64,000 nucleotides of DNA from an uncultured Collinsella sp. (GTDB taxonomy: Bacteria > Actinomycetota > Coriobacteriia > Coriobacteriales > Coriobacteriaceae), in assembly GCA_934643145.1 (NCBI GenBank), contig CAKUBM010000005.1:1-64000 (forward strand). The letters run 5' to 3'. This document shows, piece by piece, positions 53,731 through 61,044 of the stretch. Made by a program: the position numbers and the translations under genes. The first letter of the stretch is position 1; every line of letters starts with the position of its first letter. Under the pieces are notes generated by a model. The model saw only the letters and a program-made list of their open reading frames with translations. It was not told the DNA's origin and did no database searches.

Positions 53731-54447
53731 TTACGCGACGTTTTCGACCAGCTCGGCAACGATGGCGTCAAAGGCGGCAACCGGATCGTCGGCACCGGTG
53801 ATGGGACGGCCCACCACAATGTGGCTTGCGCCACGCTCGATAGCCTGGGAAGGCGTCGCCACGCGGGACTGGTCACCAAGGGCGGAACCCACCGGACGCA
53901 CACCCGGAGTCACGATCAGGGCATCAGGACCCAGCAGCTCACGCATGTCGTGAGCCTCCATCGGTGAGCACACGATGCCATCGATGCCGTTGGCCTGAGC
54001 AAGCTTTGCCAAGCGGGCGGCCTCCTCGGCCACGGGCGACTCGACGCCGATCTCGCTCAAGGCATCCTGATTCATGCTCGTGAGCACGGTAATGGCGACG
54101 AGCTTGGCGCGGTCCTCACGCGCCTCCTCGGCACCCTCGCGGCAGGCAGCGAGCATAGCACCCGAGCCCAGGCCGTGGACCGAAAGCAGGTCGGCACCGG
54201 CAAGCGAGGCCGAGCGGGCAGCGCCGCGCACCTGATGCGGAATGTCATGGAACTTAAGGTCGAGGAAGACCTTGAAGCCCAGGTCCTTGAACGTCTTGAC
54301 GATCTCGGGGCCCTCGGCGTAATAGAGCGTCATGCCGACCTTGAGCCAGGCAGCATGGCCCGAAAGCTCGCGGGCGAGCTCGAGCGCACGCTCACGGTCG
54401 CAGTCGAGGGCGACGATAACGCGGTCGCGGGCATCGGTCTCTAGCAT
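53731..54447 (-). CDS. pyrF: Orotidine 5'-phosphate decarboxylase
   Basis: A 238-residue enzyme converting OMP to UMP, the last step of de novo pyrimidine synthesis. VIVALDCD at the N-terminus and the catalytic FLDLKFHDIPHQV with its Asp/Lys residues are present. PGVRPVG and HIVVGRPIT bind phosphate. It overlaps pyrD by 7 bases and ends the operon. Confidence 0.96.
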   Translation of the reverse strand: MLETDARDRVIVALDCDRERALELARELSGHAAWLKVGMTLYYAEGPEIVKTFKDLGFKVFLDLKFHDIPHQVRGAARSASLAGADLLSVHGLGSGAMLAACREGAEEAREDRAKLVAITVLTSMNQDALSEIGVESPVAEEAARLAKLAQANGIDGIVCSPMEAHDMRELLGPDALIVTPGVRPVGSALGDQSRVATPSQAIERGASHIVVGRPITGADDPVAAFDAIVAELVENVA

Positions 54448-55364
54448 TCGAACGCACCTACCAGCTCGTTGATGTCCTTCACGCCCTGGGACTCGGCCCA
54501 GGCCTCGAGCTCATGCGCGATCTTGAGCGAAGCGCACGGGTCGACGAAGTTGGCCATACCGACCGACACGCAGGTAGCGCCAGCCAGGATAAACTCGGCC
54601 GCGTCCTCACCGGTCATGACGCCGCCAACACCGTTGATGGGGATATCGACGGCCTGGGCAACCTCCCAGACCATACGCACGGCGATGTGGTGGCACAGCG
54701 GGCCCGAAAGGCCGCCCTTGGGCTTGGCGACGCGCGACTTGCGGGTATGCACGTCAATAGCCATACCCTGAATGGAGTTGATGACCGAAAGGCCGTCGGC
54801 GCCCTCGGCCTCGAGAGCCTTGGCGATCTCGGCGACGTTGACCGGAGCCATCTTCACGAACAGCGGCTTGTCGGTCACCTTGCGGCAGGCGGCCATGACG
54901 GCAGAGGCGCCCTCGGGCGTGGAGCCCATGGCGGCACCGCCGGCGGCGATGTTGGGGCAGCTCACGTTGATCTCGTAGCCGGCAGCCCATGGGCACAGCT
55001 CGACATACATCTCGAGAGCACGGACAAACTCGTCAACGGAGTGGCCGGCAACCTGGCAGATGACCTGGCAGCCGTCCTTGGACAGCTGCTCGAGCCACGG
55101 ACCGGACTCACGGGCGAAGGCGGCGACGCCGGGGTTCTGCAGACCCACGGAGTTGATCATGCCGCCGGGGATCTCGGCCATGCGGGGCGCAGGGTTGCCG
55201 GGCCAGGGCTCGGCAGCGCAACCCTTGGTGGTGATGGCACCCAGCTGGGACACATCGAAGAAGTTCTGGAACTGCCAACCGTAGCCAAAGGTACCGGCTG
55301 CGGTATTGATGGGGTTCTGCATCTTGACGCCGCCGAAATCGACGGCCATGTTCACGGTACCCAC
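54441..55364 (-). CDS. pyrD: Dihydroorotate dehydrogenase, NAD-dependent catalytic subunit
   Basis: A 307-residue class 1B dihydroorotate dehydrogenase that works with PyrK. The active-site cysteine is in YEINVSCPN. INSVGLQNPG and GVGGVMTGEDAAEFI bind FMN. The GTG start overlaps the pyrK stop by one base. Pairing with pyrK shows electrons go to NAD rather than quinone. Confidence 0.95.
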   Translation of the reverse strand: MGTVNMAVDFGGVKMQNPINTAAGTFGYGWQFQNFFDVSQLGAITTKGCAAEPWPGNPAPRMAEIPGGMINSVGLQNPGVAAFARESGPWLEQLSKDGCQVICQVAGHSVDEFVRALEMYVELCPWAAGYEINVSCPNIAAGGAAMGSTPEGASAVMAACRKVTDKPLFVKMAPVNVAEIAKALEAEGADGLSVINSIQGMAIDVHTRKSRVAKPKGGLSGPLCHHIAVRMVWEVAQAVDIPINGVGGVMTGEDAAEFILAGATCVSVGMANFVDPCASLKIAHELEAWAESQGVKDINELVGAFEC

Positions 55365-56155
55365 TAGAAGACCACCACCTTGGAAGCATCAAACACGGGG
55401 CCGCACATGCAGGCGCCCTTCATACCGTCGACCGTCTCGACGTTGCAGGTGTTGCAGGCGCCAAAGCCGCAGCTCATCATGCGCTCGAGCGACACCTCGC
55501 AATACGCGCCGGCCTCGGCGGCAGCGGCGGCGACCTTCTTCATCATGACGGCGGGACCGCAGCTGGCGACGTAGTCGTAACCGCCCTCGCCAAGCAGCTC
55601 GGCGGCAGGATCGGTGCAGAAACCGTGCGTGCCCAGCGTGCCGTCGTCTGTGCACACGTTGACCGTGGCGCCCAGCGCGCGGAACTCATCGACGCCCACG
55701 GCCTTGGACGCGGTGCCAAAGCCCAGGCACACGTCAACGTCAACACCCTGCTCGGCAAGCATACCGGCCAGGCAGAGCACGGGCGGAACGCCGATGCCGC
55801 CGGCGACAAGCAGCGCCTTCCTGGTGCCCTCGGGCACGAGCCAGCCGCGACCGCCAGGGCCCAGCAGGTTGGAGGTGGAGCCAGGGGCCATCTGCGACAG
55901 ACGACGGGTGTCGTCGCCCACGACGGCGTACCACAGCTCGACGGTGCCGGCCTGGGCGTCGGCGCGATAGAAGCTCAGGGGCACGCGAAGCAGCGAGGAC
56001 GCATCGCCGGGCACGGCGATGTTCACAAACTGACCGGGCTTGAGCGCACTTGCAAGCTTGGGGGCCGAGATAACGAGCGAGAAGATGCCGTCGGCAATCT
56101 CCCGGTTCGAGACGACCTCGAAGTCGTGCATGCGTGCAGTGGAAGGTGTGGGCAT
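55364..56155 (-). CDS. pyrK: Dihydroorotate dehydrogenase electron-transfer subunit
   Basis: A 263-residue FAD and [2Fe-2S] protein carrying electrons from PyrD to NAD. It has an FAD-binding barrel (SLLRVPLSFYRA), an NAD domain (LLVAGGIGVPPVL) and a C-terminal cluster motif (CGFGACNTC, then C-x-C in GACMCG). The ATG at 56155 follows GGAG; a longer frame to 56191 is not supported. Confidence 0.95.
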   Translation of the reverse strand: MPTPSTARMHDFEVVSNREIADGIFSLVISAPKLASALKPGQFVNIAVPGDASSLLRVPLSFYRADAQAGTVELWYAVVGDDTRRLSQMAPGSTSNLLGPGGRGWLVPEGTRKALLVAGGIGVPPVLCLAGMLAEQGVDVDVCLGFGTASKAVGVDEFRALGATVNVCTDDGTLGTHGFCTDPAAELLGEGGYDYVASCGPAVMMKKVAAAAAEAGAYCEVSLERMMSCGFGACNTCNVETVDGMKGACMCGPVFDASKVVVF

Positions 56156-56247
56156 AGACGCTCCAATCCCCCATGCGTTTGCATGGACCAAACGAACAGA
56201 AAGCGCGGCACCGCAAGGGCGCCGCGCACAAAAGCGATAAGGCTATG

Positions 56248-57537
56248 CTAGCAGATGCAGCCGTCGGCAAGTGTCTGTTTACCGCCGACAAATACATCGG
56301 TGGCACGACCGGTGAGCGTGCGACCGGCAAAACCGGAGTTCTCGGCGCGCGACTCGTAGCCGTCCTCGCCGACCGTCCAGGTGGCGTTTGCGTCGAAGAC
56401 GGTCAGGTCGGCAACGGAGCCCGCCTTGACCTGGACCTGGTCCAGACCCAGGATCTCGCGCGGCTTGATGGCCATGAGCTCGACCATGCGGCCCATGCCC
56501 ATCTTGCCGGTGTTGACCAGCTCGGTGAGCACGAGTGCCAGCGAGGTCTCGAGGCCGATCATGCCGAAGGGCGCAAGCTCGAACTCGCGGGCCTTCTCCC
56601 ACGGGGTGTGGGGAGCGTGGTCGGTAACGATGACGTCGACGGTGCCGTCGATGACGCCCTGGCGGATGGCCTCGGCATCCTCCTCGGTACGCAGCGGCGG
56701 ATTGACCTTGAGCGAGGTGTTGTAGGTCTCGTCCAGGTCGTTCTCGGTTAGGAACATGTGGTGCGGGGTGGCCTCGCAGGTAACCTGAACGCCAGCGGCC
56801 TTACCGGCACGCACGATCTCCAGGCCATGGGCGGTGGAGATGTGCTGGATGTGCAGCTTGGCACCGGTCAGCTTGGCAATCTCGATGTCGCGGGCGATCT
56901 GGAGCTCCTCGCCGGCAGCCGGCCAGCCCTCGAGAGCCAGACGGGTCGAGACCTTGCCCTCGTTGATCTGGCCGTGGCCGACCAGGTCCTCGTCCTGGCA
57001 GTGGCTCATAAAGACCTTGCCGAACATCTTGCCGTAGTCCATGCAGCGACGGAGCATGCCCGCGCCCTGCACGCCACGACCGTCGTCGGTGAAGGCGACG
57101 GCGCCGTGGGCGACCATATCGCCCATCTCGGACATGGCCTCGCCCTTAAGACCGCGGGTCATGGCGCCCGACGGATAGACGCGGCAGTGACCGACCTCGG
57201 CAGCGCGGGACTTGACGAACTCCACGACGGTACCGTTATCGGCAACGGGATCGGTGTTGGGCATGGCACACACGCCGGTGAAGCCACCCTTGGCGGCAGC
57301 GCGGGTACCGCTCTCGATATCCTCTTTGACCTCATAGCCGGGCTCACGCAGGTGAACGTGCATGTCCACCAGGCCGGGAACGAGGTACTTGCCGGAAAGG
57401 TCGCGGACCTCGGCTCCCTCGGCGGCGAGATTCTCGCCGACCTCGGCGATCTTGTCACCGTCGATCAGGACGTCAACGACACCATCGAGCTCGACGGACG
57501 GGTCGACGACGTGGGCATTATTAAGAAGCAAGGCCAT
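56248..57537 (-). CDS. pyrC: Dihydroorotase
   Basis: A 429-residue class I dihydroorotase that closes carbamoyl-aspartate to dihydroorotate. The metal site HVHLREPG is present, with CAMPNTDP, the ATPHH segment and the catalytic TDHAPHT. The ATG at 57537 follows GGAGG and lies inside the end of pyrB (17-base overlap). A 92-base gap separates it from pyrK. Confidence 0.96.
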   Translation of the reverse strand: MALLLNNAHVVDPSVELDGVVDVLIDGDKIAEVGENLAAEGAEVRDLSGKYLVPGLVDMHVHLREPGYEVKEDIESGTRAAAKGGFTGVCAMPNTDPVADNGTVVEFVKSRAAEVGHCRVYPSGAMTRGLKGEAMSEMGDMVAHGAVAFTDDGRGVQGAGMLRRCMDYGKMFGKVFMSHCQDEDLVGHGQINEGKVSTRLALEGWPAAGEELQIARDIEIAKLTGAKLHIQHISTAHGLEIVRAGKAAGVQVTCEATPHHMFLTENDLDETYNTSLKVNPPLRTEEDAEAIRQGVIDGTVDVIVTDHAPHTPWEKAREFELAPFGMIGLETSLALVLTELVNTGKMGMGRMVELMAIKPREILGLDQVQVKAGSVADLTVFDANATWTVGEDGYESRAENSGFAGRTLTGRATDVFVGGKQTLADGCIC

Positions 57538-58465
57538 TATCGGCACCTCCAAGCAGCAGATACAGGATAGCCATACGCACGCAGATACCGGCGTAGACCT
57601 GCTCCAGGATGACGGAGCGTTGCGGGTGGTCGGCCATATAGGAGTCGAACTCGACGCCGCGGTTGATGGGGCCCGGGTGGCAGATGATCGCGTCGGGCTT
57701 CATGAGCTTCTCGCGGTCCTTGGTCAGGCCGAAGAGCTTGTGGTACTCGCGAATGGTCGGGAACGGCGCGCCCTCGAGGCGCTCCTGCTGCACGCGCAGC
57801 ATGTAGACGACGTCCAGCTCGGGCAGAACCGAATCGAGGTCGCTCGTCACGTGGTCGCAGCCCAGGACCTCGGGTGCCGGCGGCAGCAGCGTGCCGGGGG
57901 CGACAGCGTAGGTCTCGCAGCCCATGATCTTAAGGGCGGGAATCAGCGAGCCGCAGACGCGGGAGTGGGCGATATCGCCGACGACGGCGACCTTCAGACC
58001 GTGGAAGTCACCCTTGTGCTCCCAGATGGTGTACAGGTCCAGCAGGGCCTGCGTGGGGTGGTTGTGCTTACCGTCGCCGGCGCAGATGACGCTCGCGGGC
58101 GAGTTCTGCGTGACGATGTAGGGAGCGCCGGCATGCTTGTCGCGCACGACAATGCAGTCGATCTTGTAGGCGTTGAGGGTCTCGACGGTGTCGACGAGAC
58201 TCTCGCCCTTGACCGTGGAGGTCGAGGAGCCGCCGAAGTTGAGGCTGTCGGCCGAAAGACGCTTCTCGGCGAGCTCGAAGGAGCTGCGGGTACGCGTCGA
58301 GGGCTCGTTGAACATGTTGACGATGGTCTTGCCCTTGAGCGTGGGGACCTTCTTGATGGCACGCTCGTTGACCTCGGAGAACGCCTTGGCGGTCTCAAGG
58401 ATGAGCTTGATGTCCTCTTCGGAGTACTCGGTAATGTCGATCAGGTGCTTATGGTTGAACGCCAC
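57521..58465 (-). CDS. pyrB: Aspartate carbamoyltransferase catalytic subunit
   Basis: A 314-residue enzyme joining carbamoyl phosphate and aspartate. The substrate loop STRTRSSFE is present, with HPTQALLDLYTI, VAVVGDIAHSRV and ICHPGPINRG. No pyrI regulatory gene is adjacent. The GTG at 58465 is preferred because GGAGG lies 11 bases upstream; an earlier GTG overlaps that site. Confidence 0.96.
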   Translation of the reverse strand: MAFNHKHLIDITEYSEEDIKLILETAKAFSEVNERAIKKVPTLKGKTIVNMFNEPSTRTRSSFELAEKRLSADSLNFGGSSTSTVKGESLVDTVETLNAYKIDCIVVRDKHAGAPYIVTQNSPASVICAGDGKHNHPTQALLDLYTIWEHKGDFHGLKVAVVGDIAHSRVCGSLIPALKIMGCETYAVAPGTLLPPAPEVLGCDHVTSDLDSVLPELDVVYMLRVQQERLEGAPFPTIREYHKLFGLTKDREKLMKPDAIICHPGPINRGVEFDSYMADHPQRSVILEQVYAGICVRMAILYLLLGGADNGLAS

Positions 58466-58469
58466 GGTA

Positions 58470-59066
<597 letters not shown>

Positions 59067-59093
59067 TCACATGTCTTGACTGCTGACACAGTC

Positions 59094-59191
59094 AAAAAAA
59101 TAGATGCCCGACCGCTCAAAGCGGACCAGACACCCACAGGAAAGGCTGCTCGATTGGCAGCTATGTAATTCCATGTGGGTATCTCGTACCC
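59094..59191 (-). promoter_or_regulatory. Attenuator-like leader of the pyr operon
   Basis: On the minus strand, in order: a small stem GGGTA-N5-TACCC (59177-59191); a competing stem ACCCACA(T)GGAA with TTCCTGTGGGT (59169-59180 with 59132-59142) holding an inner GCTGC/GCAGC hairpin; then a terminator hairpin (59104-59133, 13 pairs with one bulge) followed by seven Us (59094-59100). TCCTGTGGG resembles the PyrR loop consensus. PyrR-controlled attenuation is likely but the binding site is not certain. Confidence 0.6.
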
Positions 59192-59308
59192 CTTTAATGG
59201 TCAAGGGATAGTGTAGCCAACCTCGGGCTCAATTGCGAGCTTAAATACAAGGCAATCCGTAAACGGTGCCAATCGCTCCATAAACCTATATATATTTGTG
59301 GGACGCGC

Positions 59309-59337
59309 TTGAAAACCTTGTTGCGAGCTGGCATAAT
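59309..59337 (+). promoter_or_regulatory. Promoter candidate for rpmB
   Basis: TTGAAA (59309-59314), 17 bases, CATAAT (59332-59337). A second candidate is the extended -10 TGCTATAGT ending at 59452. Confidence 0.6.
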
Positions 59338-59446
59338 CCCCTCTGCTGCACGCAATTCGGATCTACGTCCAGGGCCGTGGCGTGGGCACTATCGCCAAAA
59401 GAGAAATATCTCTGTGTAGATTACGCACAGGGAGCTGCTTCTGTGC

Positions 59447-59452
59447 TATAGT
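59447..59452 (+). promoter_or_regulatory. Extended -10 promoter candidate, proximal to rpmB
   Basis: TATAGT is preceded by TGC, an extended -10, 55 bases before the start codon. No clear -35 is seen. Confidence 0.45.
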
Positions 59453-59506
59453 TCAGGCTTGTTTGTTAACGCGACATGTTCGTTTGTCGCCCAAGGAGGG
59501 TCAGTT

Positions 59507-59695
59507 ATGTCCAAAGTTTGCGAAGTTTGCGGTAAGCACCCCGTTGCCGGTCGCTCCATCAGCCACTCTCACCGCGTCACCAACCGTAAGTTCCGCCCCA
59601 ACATCCAGCGCGTCTACGTCGTCGTCGATGGTCATCGTCGCAAGATGAACGTTTGCTCCACCTGCCTCAAGTCCGGCAAGGTTGCGCGCTCCTAA
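59507..59695 (+). CDS. rpmB: 50S ribosomal protein L28
   Basis: A 62-residue L28 of the zinc-binding form. SKVCEVCGKHPVAGRSISHS has a CxxC pair and NVCSTCLKSGKV the second. RRKMNVC and KFRPNIQRV are typical. AAGGAGGG precedes the ATG at 59507. It stands alone with its own terminator. Confidence 0.97.
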   Translation: MSKVCEVCGKHPVAGRSISHSHRVTNRKFRPNIQRVYVVVDGHRRKMNVCSTCLKSGKVARS

Positions 59696-59765
59696 ATAAG
59701 GTCTTACCAACAAGTACCTCGGACTCTCCGGGTCAAAGACCTCGCGTTCACATAGAACTTACCAA

Positions 59766-59797
59766 AGGCGTCCTCCCCCACGGAGGGTGCCTTTTTT
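59766..59797 (+). terminator. Terminator after rpmB
   Basis: AGGCGTCCTCC pairs with GGAGGGTGCCT (59766-59776, 59782-59792) around five bases and is followed by TTTTTT. Confidence 0.9.
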
Positions 59798-59802
59798 GCA
59801 CT

Positions 59803-59900
59803 CATTGGGGACAGACTTACATGAGTGTTTTCACGCATTGGGGACAGACTTACATGAGTGCTTTCACGCATTGGGGACAGACTTAGATGAATGCTTTCCT
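59803..59900. repeat. Three tandem 33-bp repeats next to the transposase gene
   Basis: Units start at 59803, 59836 and 59869. The first two differ at one base (CATTGGGGACAGACTTACAT, then GAGTG(T/C)TTTCACG); the third is degenerate. There are no spacers, so it is not a CRISPR array. An inverted copy lies beyond the transposase gene at 60858-60890. Confidence 0.9.
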
Positions 59901-59936
59901 AAGCTCACAGTGCATCGATCGGCCCCAATCCATACC

Positions 59937-60713
59937 TCAGGCCGCCTCGTTCCAGCCTGTGGTGGCCTTGGTTACGCTTGTAGCGCCGATACCGGTGATA
60001 CGGGCAATTTGCTTGACCGTAAGATGCGCCCGCCTGAGCCTCAGCAGACAGGCATTGCGTTCGGGACGTGGCAGAGCCTTGAGCAGCGCAGGATCTATGC
60101 TCGGCAGGACTTCGCGCGCGACGGCTAGGGCATCCTCATCGGGGATCCGTCGGCGCGGAAGAATCTCAACTGACCAAATACGCTCGGCAACTTCCCTAAG
60201 ATGCTCGCAATAGCGACGGGAACCCCCGACAATATCGAGCATGGGAGCCGCATCGCAGATATCAAAGGGATCGTAGCCCAGCTGATATGCCTTGAAGCTT
60301 GACCAGCGGTACGCATCGAGCGAGTCGAGCGCGCCTTTCACAGGATTGAGATGGATATAATCGAGCAACTGCACCGCCTGCGTGTCCGACTCGACCGCGA
60401 CCCGCGAATAGCGATTATCAAACAGGTGGCCCGTTCTTCCCGTTTTTCCATTGAAATACTTGGCATAGGCCGTCAGCGCGCACTGCATTGCCTTTGAAAG
60501 GTTGTCATATGGGTCATCAACCATCAAATGGAAGTGATTGTCCATAAGGCACCAAGCCAACACCGCCACTTCATGGCGCGCGAACCTGTCCGAGATATCC
60601 GATAAGAAACGATAGCGGTCGGAGTCATCTTCAAAAATAATCTGTTTGGAGTTGCCACGGTCAAAGACGTGATAATAGCCGGTGAGTGAAACGGCGCGGG
60701 CGCATCGAGGCAT
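59937..60713 (-). CDS. REP-associated tyrosine transposase (RAYT, Y1/HUH family)
   Basis: A 258-residue single-strand DNA transposase-like protein. The HUH motif is in MDNHFHLMVDD and the nucleophile tyrosine is probably in LLDYIHLNPVKGAL. Residues ~190-258 add a helix-turn-helix-like tail (LTVKQIARITGIGATSVTKA). RAYTs act on REP-type hairpins and are usually domesticated single-copy genes. AAAGGAG precedes the ATG at 60713. It is flanked by 33-bp repeats in inverted orientation, as expected for a RAYT unit. Confidence 0.88.
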   Translation of the reverse strand: MPRCARAVSLTGYYHVFDRGNSKQIIFEDDSDRYRFLSDISDRFARHEVAVLAWCLMDNHFHLMVDDPYDNLSKAMQCALTAYAKYFNGKTGRTGHLFDNRYSRVAVESDTQAVQLLDYIHLNPVKGALDSLDAYRWSSFKAYQLGYDPFDICDAAPMLDIVGGSRRYCEHLREVAERIWSVEILPRRRIPDEDALAVAREVLPSIDPALLKALPRPERNACLLRLRRAHLTVKQIARITGIGATSVTKATTGWNEAA

Positions 60714-60842
60714 AATCTCTCCTTTCAAAACTGATCAGGCAACACCTAAAAGGAGAGAAGCAACGCAAAATGCTGAGCCTGTGACCTATTTATATACAAT
60801 GAACGACAAAAACATGCCCAAAACGACAAAATGACAAATCGA

Positions 60843-60890
60843 TGTCTGTCCCAAATGCGTGAAAGCACTCATGTAAGTCTGTCCCCAATG
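60843..60890. repeat. Inverted copy of the 33-bp repeat plus a partial unit
   Basis: 60858-60890 is the exact reverse complement of the unit at 59836-59868. 60843-60857 is half of another unit with one change (TTTGGGACAGACA on the minus strand). Confidence 0.9.
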
Positions 60891-60922
60891 AGCGGGGCGA
60901 TGCACTGGCAGATAGTTTTAGT

Positions 60923-60952
60923 TAAAACGCTTCAGTTTATTGAAGCGTTTTA
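60923..60952. promoter_or_regulatory. 12-bp palindrome upstream of adhE
   Basis: TAAAACGCTTCA and its complement surround GTTTAT, about 95 bases before the adhE start. It may be an operator or the terminator of a leader; only CTTTT follows, after a gap. It does not match the Rex consensus well. Confidence 0.5.
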
Positions 60953-61044
60953 GTGTGCCTTTTAGAGGAATCTGACCGTTCGCCGAATAATTTCTTGCTA
61001 TCATGCAAGGCGTAGGGTAAATCTCCGATCGCAAGGAGACACAA

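Larger units (their letters stand above)
60714..61044. other. Intergenic region between the RAYT and adhE genes
   Basis: About 330 bases with no gene. It contains the inverted copy of the 33-bp repeat and a partial second copy (60843-60890), then a perfect 12-bp hairpin (60923-60952), then the adhE leader with AAGGAG. Confidence 0.7.

Noticed and set aside
59803..59900. Possible CRISPR array
   Set aside because: Units are directly adjacent without spacers and no cas gene is in the window.
59787..60128. Frame with an 11-residue repeating peptide (LGTDLHECFHA)
   Set aside because: It comes from the 33-bp tandem repeats, begins inside the rpmB terminator and overlaps the transposase gene antisense.
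60160..60180. CTGACCAAA inside the transposase gene as another copy of the recA/comEA element
   Set aside because: It is a single half-site in coding sequence without the paired ACCAAA 11 bases away.
60923..60952. Rex operator upstream of adhE
   Set aside because: The palindrome TAAAACGCTTCA-N6-complement does not match TTGTGAA-N4-TTCACAA or TTGTTAA-type Rex sites.
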